From Arthrobacter globiformis (lineage in GTDB: Bacteria > Actinomycetota > Actinomycetes > Actinomycetales > Micrococcaceae), in the NCBI RefSeq assembly GCF_003261175.1, contig NZ_QLNP01000089.1, positions 1 to 64,000 on the forward strand: a stretch of DNA of 64,000 nt. Direction: 5' to 3'. This document shows positions 19,991-29,316 of the stretch, one piece after another. A program made the position numbers and the translations under genes. The notes below the pieces were generated by a model. The model searched no databases. It was not told the DNA's origin and saw only the letters and a list, made by a program, of their open reading frames with translations. The first letter of the stretch is position 1; every line of letters begins with the position of its first letter.

Positions 19991-22729
19991 ATGTCAATTG
20001 AGCCACTGAGCTGGGGACGTGGGTCTACGGCGGGCGTGCTTGCCGGACCGGCGGGCGTCGCGGGCGGGACGGACCTCCAACGATGGTCGGTCCCGGCGCG
20101 CAGCGCAGACCTTGAAGCCATCCGCACTGCCCTGACAGATCCCGAGTCCCTGGGCGTTGTTATCACCGGTGCCCGCGGTGTGGGGAAGTCCTCGCTCGCG
20201 CGCACCGCCGTGGCCGAGCTGGGTCCCGACGCCTGGGCGCTTCAGCTGCGCAGCCCCCTGACCGGCTCACAAACCTCGTACGGCTGCCTCGCCTTCCTCC
20301 TGGCCAGGCTTCCGCAGTCGGCGCTGGCTTCCCCGACCGCCATCCTCCAGGGCATCACCTCCCTGATCCGGTCCGACGCCGCCGGCCGGGACTGCGTCAT
20401 CACCCTGGACACAACGGGCCAGATCGATGACATGAGTGCCGGCGTCATCCTGAACATCATGCTGACGCACACCGCGCGCGTCATTGCCATCGCCCCCAGC
20501 ACCAGCGACCTTCCGGCGGACTTCCACTGGCTGCTCACCGACCGGCGCCTGACCGAAGTCCGGCTGGAGAACCTCAACGAACTGCAGACCCGGCAGGTGC
20601 TGCTGACGCTGCTGGGCCACCGGGTCTCGGCCTCGCTCGTGAGCACGTACCACGCCATCGTGGGCGGCAATCCGCTCCTGCTCAAGGCGCTCGTCACCGA
20701 GCAGCGGCAGTCGGGAAACCTCGTCCTGTCGGATTCCGTCTGGACCCTGCGCGACAGGGTGGTGCTCGACGGCGCCACCGGGCTGGATGACATCGTCCGG
20801 TCCCGCTGGTCCCGGGAAGAACCGGAAACCCGCGAGGTCATCGAGATGCTTGCCTGTGCGCGGCGTGTCCCTCTGGCAAGGCTGACCGAAGTTTACGGCA
20901 CCGCCACCGTGGCCGACATGGAGGACGCCGGGCTGCTCACGGTCGGCGCCACGGGGGACCGCTGGGTCTCCCTGCGCGAGCAGTACCTTGGCGACGTGGT
21001 GCGCTCCTGGCTGAGCATCTCCCGTCGTCGTGAGCTCCGGACCCTGTTGCTGGGCAGCCACGAGCCCGAGTTGTCCGCGCTGAGCATGGAGGAGCGGATA
21101 GAGTTCGCCGCCTGGACCAGGGAATGCCAGGCCGAACTCAGCCCTGCCATGGCGGTGGCGGCGGCGGAGGCGGCGGTGCAGCTCTTTGACCCGCGGTTCG
21201 CGATCTCCTGCGTTGAAGGCATCAAGAAGACCGACTCCGTCTGGGTGGAAGCTCAGCTGTACAAGGCAACCGCCTACTTGCTGCTTGACCTGCCGCTGCA
21301 GGCCATGGCCGCTTTGGAGGATATTTCCCGGGTACAGCTGGACGCGCTCGACGAGCAGGCCTTTGCCCGCGTGGTGGCAGCCAAGATCCGGGTCATGGTC
21401 TGGCTGCCGGAGCTGTGCGACAAGGTGCCGGACGAGCTGGCAGCTGCCCGCAAGCGGCTGAACGTTGCCAGTGGTGTGGCGTCGAGCTGGCCCGATCCGC
21501 TTGGCACGGCAGCCAACGTCATCACCCTCGCCGAATTCGAATACAAATCGTTCACCGGGGACTACGCCTCCATGATTGGGGAGCTGGAGGAGGCCACCGA
21601 CGCAGCGATCAACAAGGATGCGGGACTGAGGATCCAAGCGGCGCTGATCCTGATGCAAGCCTTGTCGGCGGTGGGCCGGGAAATGGACGCCCTCCAACTG
21701 ATGCGGCGCGTGGGAGGGCAGCTCTCGGACGCAGAGCCGCTGACCGGACTGCGGGAGCGGTTCGCGATGACGGCGTTCAACGTGCTGCTGCAGGCCGGCC
21801 AGTGGAAGCGGTGCCTGGAACTCGTTGGCCCGCCCAAGGGGCAGGAGGAGCGCCGGCTGGCCTACCGGACGTCTGCCACCGAACTGGCCGCCGGCATCGC
21901 TTACGTATTCTCCGGCCGTGGCGCAGTGGCCCTCGATTCGCTGCTGTCCGCCGTCGCCCAGCTTGAGCTCCGCCCCGTGTTGAACATGCTGCAGGCAGCT
22001 TACGCCGCCACGGCCTTCGCCTACGCCCAGATCGGCAACGCCGGGCAGGCGCACAAGTACCTCGACAAGCTCCGCGGGGTACGCGGGCACTGCAACTTCG
22101 GCACAGTGTTCGTCACCGAGTTCTGCGCAGACATGGCCGGACGTTGGCTGGGGGACACCGAAGCCGTGAAGCGCCTGCTCGAGGCAGCACACCGCGATAT
22201 CGATGCCGGCCGGTACACGCTGGCGGGCATCAGCCTGCTCGGAGCGACCGTGAACGGGACCGATGAGGACTTCCGCCTGATGGAGGAGGTGGCGGGCCAC
22301 CGCCAGGGGACCCTCGCCGAGATTTCACGCCTCATCGCCGTGGGCACCCGCACCAAGGACGCCAAGGTTCTTTTGGAAGGCGCCCACTTGTGCGCGGAAC
22401 TGGAACTCGACGCCGTCGAGGCCCGGTGCGTTGCGCTGGCCGTCGACTTTGCCCGCCACTCCGGTGATTCCGCTTCCGCCCGTGTTGCCCAGGCCCGTCT
22501 GGACACCCTCACCGCCACGGTGCCCAGCCTCCCGATCGTTCCCAGCAGCGGAAGCCCGCTCCTTACCGCGCGGGAACGCCAGATCTCCCGGCTGGCCGGA
22601 AGGGGTGTCTCCAACCGGGACATCGCCCTGGAGATGGGCGTATCAGTCCGAACGGTGGAGGGCCACCTCTATCAGGTCTTCACCAAGCTCGGCGTGACAT
22701 CCAGGGGTGATCTGCCTGGCCTCGTTTAA
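19991..22729 (+). CDS. Large LuxR-family regulator with N-terminal ATPase-like (STAND/LAL) domain, copy 1
   Basis: A 912-residue protein. Residues 60-68 (GARGVGKSS) are a Walker A loop. The expected Walker B region reads VITLDTTGQID (about 136-146) and lacks the usual paired acidic residues. GGNPLLLKAL follows near residue 228. The middle 500 residues are helical, TPR-like repeats. The C-terminus carries a LuxR/NarL helix-turn-helix (LTARERQISRLAGRG, NRDIALEMGVSVRTVEGHLY). LAL proteins of this build are signal-dependent activators; signal and targets here are unknown. ATG 19991 follows AAGGA at good spacing; ATG 19949 in the same frame is an alternative. Its end overlaps the next, similar gene by 23 nt. 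Confidence 0.85.
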   Translation: MSIEPLSWGRGSTAGVLAGPAGVAGGTDLQRWSVPARSADLEAIRTALTDPESLGVVITGARGVGKSSLARTAVAELGPDAWALQLRSPLTGSQTSYGCLAFLLARLPQSALASPTAILQGITSLIRSDAAGRDCVITLDTTGQIDDMSAGVILNIMLTHTARVIAIAPSTSDLPADFHWLLTDRRLTEVRLENLNELQTRQVLLTLLGHRVSASLVSTYHAIVGGNPLLLKALVTEQRQSGNLVLSDSVWTLRDRVVLDGATGLDDIVRSRWSREEPETREVIEMLACARRVPLARLTEVYGTATVADMEDAGLLTVGATGDRWVSLREQYLGDVVRSWLSISRRRELRTLLLGSHEPELSALSMEERIEFAAWTRECQAELSPAMAVAAAEAAVQLFDPRFAISCVEGIKKTDSVWVEAQLYKATAYLLLDLPLQAMAALEDISRVQLDALDEQAFARVVAAKIRVMVWLPELCDKVPDELAAARKRLNVASGVASSWPDPLGTAANVITLAEFEYKSFTGDYASMIGELEEATDAAINKDAGLRIQAALILMQALSAVGREMDALQLMRRVGGQLSDAEPLTGLRERFAMTAFNVLLQAGQWKRCLELVGPPKGQEERRLAYRTSATELAAGIAYVFSGRGAVALDSLLSAVAQLELRPVLNMLQAAYAATAFAYAQIGNAGQAHKYLDKLRGVRGHCNFGTVFVTEFCADMAGRWLGDTEAVKRLLEAAHRDIDAGRYTLAGISLLGATVNGTDEDFRLMEEVAGHRQGTLAEISRLIAVGTRTKDAKVLLEGAHLCAELELDAVEARCVALAVDFARHSGDSASARVAQARLDTLTATVPSLPIVPSSGSPLLTARERQISRLAGRGVSNRDIALEMGVSVRTVEGHLYQVFTKLGVTSRGDLPGLV

Positions 22730-25472
22730 CAGCTCCTCAGCACACAGCGCTTCGTCCAACTCTTCGTCCCACGGCGTCGCGTCCAATGGCCGCGCCGCCA
22801 AACCGGAAACCGAACTTCGGCAGCTGACCGGCCGCCGTGAGGCAATAGAGCATGTCTGCACCGTGATCCGCAGCCGGGCCAGCCAGGCGGTCTACCTGAT
22901 GGCCGGCCCCGGCGTCGGAAAGACATCCGTGACTGACGCGGTGCGGGAGAAATTGGCGGCGGAGATGACCGTGCTCCGCATCCACGGCAGCTCCTCACTG
23001 GCGAAGGTCCCCTACGGTGTGCTGGCACCCTACACCTCCGGCCTCGCCCCCGAGGAAGCCGACTCCCCGGTAGCGGTGCTACGGGCCGTCTGGGCCCACT
23101 TCCAGGAGCTGAAGGGAATCAGCGCCCTCAACGGCGGCGCCGACGCCCCCGTGCTCCTGGTAGTGGACGACGCCCACCACCTTGATGACGCCACGGCCAG
23201 CATGGTGGTGGACATGACCTCGGCCGGCTGGGCGACCGTGCTGGCAGCCGGGCGGCCGCGGCCGGGGCTGCCCCAGGCCCTGAACCAGCTCTGGTATGAC
23301 GGCCTCGCCGAACGCATCGATCTCCGGCCGCTCAATGGCGAGCAGGTCAGGGAGGTCGTGGAACACACCCTCCAGGGCACGGTTCCCGTCAGCACCGTCC
23401 AGTCGCTGTGGTCTGCTTCGGGCGGCAACCCGCTGCTCCTCGACTGCCTGCTGGGTGATGCAACAGCCGCCGGAACCCTGGTCCAGCGGAACGGAATCTG
23501 GGTGTTGCTCGGACCGTTGCCGGCCAACGGACCCAGGCTGTCGGATCTCGTCGTGAAGGATCTCCTCCGCAGAACGCCGGAGGAGCAGGATGCGCTCAAG
23601 CTGATCGCCTTGGCCGAGCCGGTGCCCAGGGGCCTGATCGAGGACGTCTGCGGCGCCGGCGTCGTGCGTTCCCTGCTGGACAACCAGGTGGTGAGCGAAT
23701 CCGCAGCGATGCATACCGAGCTGCGGCTCACCCATGCCATCCTGGGCGAATCAACGCGGCGCCAGGTGTCCGTCTCGCGGAGCCTGCAGCTGCGGCAGAA
23801 GCTCGATGCCTATCTGGATCCCGCGGCCGCAAGTGCGGAAGGCAGGCTGCGGCTCGTCGAATGGTCGCTGGAATGCGGCCTGGAGGTGCCCGACCGGGAC
23901 CTGCTGGACGCGGGGCTGCTGGCCGCGACAACGTTCAACAACGCCGGCGCCCGGCTCATGGCGGGTCACGTGCGGGCACCGGAGCTGCAGGCCCATGCGC
24001 TCTCAATCACCGCGCGGGCCCACTTCAATGAAGGCAAATACCGCGAGGCTGCCGAACTCCTTGACGGCTGCTGGCTCGATCTGGCGGAGGATCCGGAAGC
24101 TCCGCAGGTCCTCATGCTCAGGGCGTCATCCCACATGGCGCTGGGCAAGTCCGTGCCGTCGCTCAGGGCTGAGTCGCGCCAGCAGCTGGAGGCGGCCGGG
24201 ATCGCCCCGGACGATGCCTGGCAGGACAGGATCCACCGGCTGCTGGAGATGGCGGCCGCCGGGGATCACGAAGGCATTACCGCTGTCATCACGGCTCTGG
24301 GGACCACAGATCCCGACACGGCGTCGGGCGTCGAGGCGACACAGCACGCCGTGGCGCAGGCCCTTCTTGCGCAGACGCTGGTCGCCGCCGGCAAGTCACA
24401 CCAGGCCCACGCCGCCGCGGCGGCCGCCGGCCCTTTCCTGCCCGCGCTCAGCGGCGGCTTGTATTTCTTCAACGAGTTTGTTCTGACCCGGCTGGCGATC
24501 AGCACTCTCGCTGCCGGCAACTGGGAGTCGGCCGAACATGAGCTGTCCGGTTATCCGGCGGAGCGGACGGAGGGTGCTTCGACCTTCGGCGGCGGTATCC
24601 AGGCACTGCGCGGCCTGGGGCTGCTGCGGCAGGGGCAGCTGGAGCGCGCCTACCAGGTCCTCCTTCCTGCCGTTGAGGCGCTCCGGGTCAACGACCCGCT
24701 GCAGGAGTTCAGGTTCGGTTCGTCGCTTGCCTTCTACGCCGCAGCACGCCTGGGCGATGCCGCCCAGGCGAAGCGGCTCGAACAGGACTTCATTTCGGCC
24801 AGGCATGCCAGCGGACCCGGCTGCGACGCCGTCGCGGAGGCCTACGCCGCCGCCGCGGCTGAACACCTCGACCGGAAGGGCAGCGGCCTTGACCGGCTCC
24901 GTGAGCTCGCGGCGTCCGAGTCCGTTACGGACCATCCCGGAACCAGGATGGAGTGCCTCATCCTTTGCTCCGATCTTGGCGAGCGGTCGCTGACGGAGGA
25001 GCTCGCCGCGGTCGCCGCCACCGTCGAGGGCAGGTGGGCCGCCGGCTGGCGGCAGCTGGCCCAGGCCTGGGCCTCGGAGGACGCCGACGTCCTCACGGAC
25101 ACCGCCGCCGCCATGGAGGAAGCGGGCCTGCTGAACCTGGCCCGCGAGGCATACGCCCGGGCCGGCGCGCTGCTGGATGCCGCGGGGGAGCGGCGCCGCG
25201 CCCGCCAGGCAATCGCGCACCGGGAAAAATGCGACCAGGAGCTCGGCGAGCGGTTCCGGGAGAGCCCATTTGTCGCCTCCGTCCCCAGCGTCCACCTGAC
25301 CCGCCGCGAGCGGGACATCGTGGAGCTGGCGGTGCAGGGCCTCTCGGACCGCGAGATCGCCCAGCACCTGATGGTGTCCGTGCGGACCGTCGAGGGGCAC
25401 CTGTACCGCAGCTACGTCAAGCTCGGCGTCCGCCGGCGCGACGAGCTCGCGCTCGCCCTTCCGAAGAAGTAG
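22707..25472 (+). CDS. Large LuxR-family regulator with N-terminal STAND ATPase domain, copy 2
   Basis: A 921-residue protein with the same plan as its neighbour: a Ser-rich N-terminus, Walker A AGPGVGKTS (66-74), a clear Walker B LLVVDDAHHLD (about 150-160), SGGNPLLLDCLL, a helical-repeat middle and a C-terminal LuxR helix-turn-helix (LTRRERDIVELAVQG, DREIAQHLMVSVRTVEGHLY). The GTG at 22707 lies inside the previous gene's end (23-nt overlap), implying translational coupling. No better start exists before the Walker A motif except minor codons, so the exact N-terminus is uncertain. The tandem pair probably arose by duplication and then diverged; this copy keeps the intact ATPase motif. Confidence 0.85.
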   Translation: MICLASFNSSSAHSASSNSSSHGVASNGRAAKPETELRQLTGRREAIEHVCTVIRSRASQAVYLMAGPGVGKTSVTDAVREKLAAEMTVLRIHGSSSLAKVPYGVLAPYTSGLAPEEADSPVAVLRAVWAHFQELKGISALNGGADAPVLLVVDDAHHLDDATASMVVDMTSAGWATVLAAGRPRPGLPQALNQLWYDGLAERIDLRPLNGEQVREVVEHTLQGTVPVSTVQSLWSASGGNPLLLDCLLGDATAAGTLVQRNGIWVLLGPLPANGPRLSDLVVKDLLRRTPEEQDALKLIALAEPVPRGLIEDVCGAGVVRSLLDNQVVSESAAMHTELRLTHAILGESTRRQVSVSRSLQLRQKLDAYLDPAAASAEGRLRLVEWSLECGLEVPDRDLLDAGLLAATTFNNAGARLMAGHVRAPELQAHALSITARAHFNEGKYREAAELLDGCWLDLAEDPEAPQVLMLRASSHMALGKSVPSLRAESRQQLEAAGIAPDDAWQDRIHRLLEMAAAGDHEGITAVITALGTTDPDTASGVEATQHAVAQALLAQTLVAAGKSHQAHAAAAAAGPFLPALSGGLYFFNEFVLTRLAISTLAAGNWESAEHELSGYPAERTEGASTFGGGIQALRGLGLLRQGQLERAYQVLLPAVEALRVNDPLQEFRFGSSLAFYAAARLGDAAQAKRLEQDFISARHASGPGCDAVAEAYAAAAAEHLDRKGSGLDRLRELAASESVTDHPGTRMECLILCSDLGERSLTEELAAVAATVEGRWAAGWRQLAQAWASEDADVLTDTAAAMEEAGLLNLAREAYARAGALLDAAGERRRARQAIAHREKCDQELGERFRESPFVASVPSVHLTRRERDIVELAVQGLSDREIAQHLMVSVRTVEGHLYRSYVKLGVRRRDELALALPKK

Positions 25473-25560
25473 CGCTGCCCCTCGCTGATTTTTCCGGCCC
25501 CCTGAGGGCAAATTCCGCGCACTTGCGCGCCGGACATCGCTACCTGCGGGAACCAGTAGT

Positions 25561-25610
25561 TGAGTACTCAGAAAAACGAGTACCTGATACTGGTGCCGCG
25601 GGCGCCAGTA
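25561..25610. promoter_or_regulatory. Cluster of palindromes, candidate operator for the LuxR pair
   Basis: TGAGTACTCA (25561-25570) is a perfect 10-bp palindrome, its core GAGTAC recurs at 25578-25583, and TACTGGTGCC/GGCGCCAGTA form 10-bp arms (one wobble) at 25588-25597 and 25601-25610. CCAGTA occurs three times counting both strands. Dense dyad symmetry after a regulator pair suggests protein binding sites; there is no direct evidence of which protein binds. Confidence 0.35.
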
Positions 25611-25724
25611 CGCGATTAACTAATAGTGGCAGCGGAAGCCGGGCTGATCTCCCCTCCGAAGCTGCCACCAGAATTTCCAGGTCTCGCACCATATTTCCGG
25701 CCCCAGGGTCCGGGTGAGGCGGGG

Positions 25725-25777
25725 CCGGCGACGTCAGAGCCTTCTGAGACCGAGGCTCTCCCCCCAGCCGTCGCCGG
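25725..25777 (+). terminator. Two-part stem-loop, terminator or structured RNA
   Basis: The outer stem CCGGCGACG (25725-25733) pairs with CGTCGCCGG (25769-25777) and the inner stem AGAGCC (25736-25741) pairs with GGCTCT (25754-25759). TCCTTT follows. It could end the LuxR-pair transcript, 250 bp downstream of it. Confidence 0.45.
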
Positions 25778-25824
25778 TCCTTTCAAGTAGTAAGTCCAGA
25801 ACAAGCATTATCCGACGGCATGAA

Positions 25825-25856
25825 AAGGGCGGCCCGCAGCGACGGGGGCCGCCCTT
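25825..25856 (-). terminator. 11-bp hairpin with T-run on the minus strand
   Basis: AAGGGCGGCCC (25825-25835) pairs perfectly with GGGCCGCCCTT (25846-25856). Read on the minus strand it is followed by TTTT, the form of an intrinsic terminator, although no minus-strand gene is recognised upstream. That mismatch hints at an unannotated minus-strand transcript or at use as a weaker plus-strand terminator. Confidence 0.45.
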
Positions 25857-25988
25857 AGCCTGTGCCCCGGTCAGGCAGGCTCCGCTCCTGCCATGCTTCG
25901 CATGCTGGGGCCCATGCTGCTGCGAATGCTGAGGCCAAACGTGCTGTGGGACAATTGAGAGGTACCTCAAGGCACCCAAGGAGTCCCA

Positions 25989-27314
25989 TTGGCCGTAGTA
26001 TCAACGCCGACCACGCTGACGCGTGCCCTTTCTGCGATGGACAATGCCGAGGTCCTGCGGATCCGCAACGACTTTCCCGTGCTGAACCAGACGGTCAACG
26101 GCCGCCCCCTCATCTACCTGGATTCCGGCGCCACCTCGCAGAATCCGCAGAGCGTGATCGAGGCCGAGCAGGAATTCTATGAGCAGCGGAACGCGGCCGT
26201 GCACCGCGGTGCCCACCACCTTGCCGTGGAGGCCACCGAGGTGTTCGAGGACGCCCGGCAGACCGTGGCCGACTTTGTCGGTGCGGCCTATGAGGAGATC
26301 GTCTGGACCTCCAACGCCACCGAGGGCCTGAACGTCATCAGCTATGCGCTGTCGAACGCCTCGCTGTGGGCGGCCCAGGGACGCGGTGACTCCCGGCTAC
26401 GGGACCTGGCCCTGGGACCCGGCGATGAAATCGTGGTCACCGAAATGGAGCACCACGCGAACCTGATTCCCTGGCAGGAACTGGCTTACCGGACAGGTGC
26501 GACGCTGCGTCACATCCCGCTGGACGACGCCGGGGTGCTGCGGATGGATGAGGCCGCCGAAATCGTGGGCGAGCGAACCAAACTGCTGGCGTTCACCCAC
26601 GCCTCGAACGTGCTGGGCACCATCAACCCCGTCAGCGACCTTGTGGCCCTTGCCCGGCGGGCAGGCGCCCTGGTGGTGCTGGATGCGTGCCAGTCCGCAC
26701 CGCACCTTGCCCTGGACGTCAAGCAGCTGGATGTCGATTTCGCCGTTTTTTCCGGCCACAAGATGCTGGGGCCAACCGGCGTCGGGGTGCTTTACGGCAA
26801 GCAGGAGCTCCTGGACGTGCTCCCGCCGGTCCTGACCGGTGGTTCCATGATCACCACCGTGACCATGGAACGTGCCGAGTACCTCCCCGCGCCGCAGCGG
26901 TTCGAAGCCGGCACCCAGAAAATTTCGCAGGCGGTGGCCCTTGCCGCCGCGGTCAACTACCTGACCGAAACCGGCATCGACCGGGTACACCGCTGGGAGT
27001 CCGAGCTCGGCCAGCGGATGGTGGCGGGCCTGGAAGCGATCGACGGCGTCCGCGTGCTGGGTCCGGCCGCCGGCCAGGACCGCATCGGCCTGGCGGCCTT
27101 TGACGTTGCCGGTGTCCACGCGCACGACGTCGGCCAGTTCCTTGACGCGCGGGGCATCGCGGTCCGTGTGGGCCACCATTGCGCGCAGCCGCTGCACCGG
27201 CGCCTGGGCCTGACAGCCACCACACGGGCCAGCGCCTACTTGTACAACACCACCGACGACGTGGACGAATTCCTGGAAGCAGTGTCCGGAGTCCGCGCTT
27301 ACTTCCGGGCCTAG
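25989..27314 (+). CDS. sufS: Cysteine desulfurase SufS (group II)
   Basis: A 441-residue PLP enzyme that takes sulfur from cysteine for Fe-S cluster assembly. K258 in FSGHKMLGPTG binds PLP, EMEHHANL supplies the stacking histidine, and the persulfide-forming C398 lies in VGHHCAQPLHRR, typical of SufS rather than IscS. The start is a TTG preceded by AAGGAG with a 5-nt spacer; ATG 26037 (MDNAEVLRIR) is the alternative and would lose 16 residues outside the conserved fold. It is followed 43 bp later by sufU, its usual partner. Confidence 0.94.
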   Translation: MAVVSTPTTLTRALSAMDNAEVLRIRNDFPVLNQTVNGRPLIYLDSGATSQNPQSVIEAEQEFYEQRNAAVHRGAHHLAVEATEVFEDARQTVADFVGAAYEEIVWTSNATEGLNVISYALSNASLWAAQGRGDSRLRDLALGPGDEIVVTEMEHHANLIPWQELAYRTGATLRHIPLDDAGVLRMDEAAEIVGERTKLLAFTHASNVLGTINPVSDLVALARRAGALVVLDACQSAPHLALDVKQLDVDFAVFSGHKMLGPTGVGVLYGKQELLDVLPPVLTGGSMITTVTMERAEYLPAPQRFEAGTQKISQAVALAAAVNYLTETGIDRVHRWESELGQRMVAGLEAIDGVRVLGPAAGQDRIGLAAFDVAGVHAHDVGQFLDARGIAVRVGHHCAQPLHRRLGLTATTRASAYLYNTTDDVDEFLEAVSGVRAYFRA

Positions 27315-27357
27315 CCCCAAAAGACTAGTCCCGATCCCCGACGACAGGTACCTGAGC

Positions 27358-27807
27358 ATGAGCCTCGACCAGCTTTACCAGCAGATCATCCTGGACCACT
27401 CCAAGGCCCGGCATGGCAGCGGATTGGCCGCCACCGCTGCCCCGGACGGCGCGTCCACCGGCCAATCACACCAGCTCAATCCCGTCTGCGGCGACGAGGT
27501 CACCTTGCGCGTGGCCGTGGACCACGGCACGGTGACCCAGCTGGCGTGGGACGGGGCCGGCTGCTCGATCTCCATGGCATCAGCCTCCGTGCTGAGCGAG
27601 ATGGCCGAGGGCATGACCGTGGACGAACTCCGCTCGGTGATCGGGAACTTCCGCGACGTCCTGCGGTCCCGCGGAAAGATTCCGGCCGACCCGGAAATCC
27701 TTGGCGACGCAGCTGCCTTTGAAGGCGTGGCCCGCTACGCCGCGAGGGTGAAATGCGCCATGATCTCCTGGGTTGCGGCCGAGGACGCCCTGAACCAGGC
27801 AGCCTGA
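27358..27807 (+). CDS. sufU: SufU-type Fe-S assembly/sulfur-transfer protein
   Basis: A 149-residue IscU-like protein with the zinc-site residues C44 and D46 (NPVCGDEV), C69 (GAGCSISMASASVLSEM) and C133 (VKCAMISW), and the 18-21-residue insertion typical of SufU. It accepts sulfur from SufS. The ATG start is clear. It is the second gene of the sufSU unit and ends 9 bp from convergent nhaA. Confidence 0.94.
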   Translation: MSLDQLYQQIILDHSKARHGSGLAATAAPDGASTGQSHQLNPVCGDEVTLRVAVDHGTVTQLAWDGAGCSISMASASVLSEMAEGMTVDELRSVIGNFRDVLRSRGKIPADPEILGDAAAFEGVARYAARVKCAMISWVAAEDALNQAA

Positions 27808-27816
27808 CCGAACCTC

Positions 27817-29187
27817 TTAGCCGTCCTGTTCGGACCGTTCGAAGACATCCGGCACGCCGTCGCCGTCGTCGTCCCGGGTCTCCTCCGCCTCAAGGCGGCG
27901 GTAGTGCCTGTTGCGGGCCCTAAGAACGACGGCGGCCAACGCCGCGGCGGTCAGCGAACCGGCGAGGATGGCCACCTTGGCGTGGTCGTCCCGGGCTGAG
28001 CCGGAGCCGAAACTAAGTTCGGCGATCAGCAGCGAGACCGTGAAGCCCACCCCTGCCAAGAGGGACAGCCCGGCGACGTCGACCCACTTCAGCCCGTCGT
28101 CGAGCTGCGCGCGGGTGGTTTTCGTGACCAGGAATGTTGCCCCGAAGACGCCTAGCGCCTTGCCCGCGATCAGTGCTGTCACGATGCCCACGGCCACAGG
28201 GTCGGAAAGGGCTGACGTCAGTCCCGTGGTGCCGCCGAGCGCAACTCCCGCCGAGAAGAATGCGAAGACAGGGACCGCGAAGCCCGCTGACAGTGGACGG
28301 AGCAAGTGTTCCAGGCGTGCAGCCATGCCCGTGCCGCCAACGTCGGTGGTGCTGCCCGCAGTCGTGCTGCCCTGCTGGGTTTCCCGCCGCGAGGCGGCCA
28401 CCGGCACGGTGAAGCCGAGCAGGACGCCCGCAACTGTGGCGTGGATGCCGGATGCGTGCACCAGGCCCCATGTGGCAACGGCCAGCGGCACCAGCAGGTA
28501 CCAGCGGCTGACCCGTTTCTGCACCAGCCAGGCGAAGAGGGCCAGCGGGACAAGCGCAGCGAGCAGCAGGGCCGGCTGGAGCCCGGAGGAGTAGAAGAAC
28601 GCGATGATGCCGATGGCGATCAGGTCGTCCACCACGGCGAGGGTGAGCAGGAACGTTCGCAGCGCCGATGGCAGGTGGGTGTTGATGACAGCCAGCACTG
28701 CCAGGGCGAACGCAATGTCGGTAGCGGTGGGGATGGCCCACCCGCGCAGCGCCTCGGCACCCGCGTTCCAGACAATGGCGGCGTAAATGATGGCGGGGGC
28801 GGCAACGCCACCGGCTGCCGCGGCCACGGGGACAACGGCCCGGGACGGTCGGCGCAGGTCACCGGAAACAAACTCGCGCTTGAGTTCCAGGCCTGCAATG
28901 AAGAAGAACAGTGCCAGCAGTCCGTCTGACGCCCAGTGCCCCAGGCTCAGCTGCAGGTGCCAGGGCTCGTAGCCCAGCTTGAAGTCACGCAATCCAAAGT
29001 AGGCGTCCGCGGCGGGGGAGTTAGCCCAGATCAGCGCTGCAGTCGTCGCGGCAAGCAGGAGTGCGCCGCCGACTGTCTCCGTCCGGAGAATGGCGGCAAT
29101 GCGGAGATACTCCGGATACGTGGAGCGGCTGAATACCGGTAATTTCCGGGAGGGGAATCTGCGGGATTGGAAGGACGGCTTGGGCAT
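27817..29187 (-). CDS. nhaA: Na+/H+ antiporter NhaA
   Basis: A 456-residue inner-membrane antiporter with about 12 hydrophobic segments, exporting Na+ in exchange for H+ in pH and salt homeostasis. Key motifs are [18 protein letters not shown] (the conserved Asp of the TDIAFA motif) and [18 protein letters not shown] (the paired Asp of the ion site). A Thr/Gly-rich insertion (about residues 275-295) and an acidic C-terminal tail ([11 protein letters not shown]) are variable parts. The ATG follows GAGGAG. Confidence 0.95.
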   Translation of the reverse strand: MPKPSFQSRRFPSRKLPVFSRSTYPEYLRIAAILRTETVGGALLLAATTAALIWANSPAADAYFGLRDFKLGYEPWHLQLSLGHWASDGLLALFFFIAGLELKREFVSGDLRRPSRAVVPVAAAAGGVAAPAIIYAAIVWNAGAEALRGWAIPTATDIAFALAVLAVINTHLPSALRTFLLTLAVVDDLIAIGIIAFFYSSGLQPALLLAALVPLALFAWLVQKRVSRWYLLVPLAVATWGLVHASGIHATVAGVLLGFTVPVAASRRETQQGSTTAGSTTDVGGTGMAARLEHLLRPLSAGFAVPVFAFFSAGVALGGTTGLTSALSDPVAVGIVTALIAGKALGVFGATFLVTKTTRAQLDDGLKWVDVAGLSLLAGVGFTVSLLIAELSFGSGSARDDHAKVAILAGSLTAAALAAVVLRARNRHYRRLEAEETRDDDGDGVPDVFERSEQDG

Positions 29188-29264
29188 TGCAGCTCCTCGC
29201 GGGCTCGGCTAATTACTTGCCGACCAGACTTCCCGGCGCACCATGTGTACCCAGCTTATCTGAC

Positions 29265-29311
29265 CGCTGGTTGAGCTTGTCCAAACCAGGTTACGACAAG
29301 CTCAACCAGCG
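29265..29311. repeat. 17-bp inverted repeat, terminator candidate
   Basis: CGCTGGTTGAGCTTGTC (29265-29281) pairs perfectly with 29295-29311 around a 13-nt loop. It starts 6 bp after the end of a minus-strand gene and so probably terminates it, though no T-run follows. GACAAGCTCAACCAG-type palindromes look like a dispersed intergenic repeat of this lineage. Confidence 0.6.
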
Positions 29312-29316
29312 CGCCG

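Larger units (their letters stand above)
25473..25988. other. 516-bp gene-free region rich in inverted repeats
   Basis: No reading frame here has a ribosome-binding site, family resemblance or convincing codon use. The stretch contains at least five inverted repeats: TGAGTACTCA at 25561-25570, a 10-bp hairpin at 25588-25610, GTGGCAGC/GCTGCCAC at 25626-25668, a two-part stem at 25725-25777, and an 11-bp hairpin at 25825-25856. The sufS promoter and a GAGGTACCTC palindrome (25959-25968) lie at the far end. It may hold operators for the upstream regulators, a terminator and perhaps a small RNA. Confidence 0.5.

Noticed and set aside
20267-22300. 677-residue minus-strand frame opposite the first LuxR regulator
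   Set aside because: It is antisense to a clear gene, is compositionally biased and has no recognisable domain.
25714-25932. Possible small gene in the region after the LuxR pair
   Set aside because: The 72-residue frame has no ribosome-binding site and spans two strong hairpins, and its product looks like random high-GC translation.
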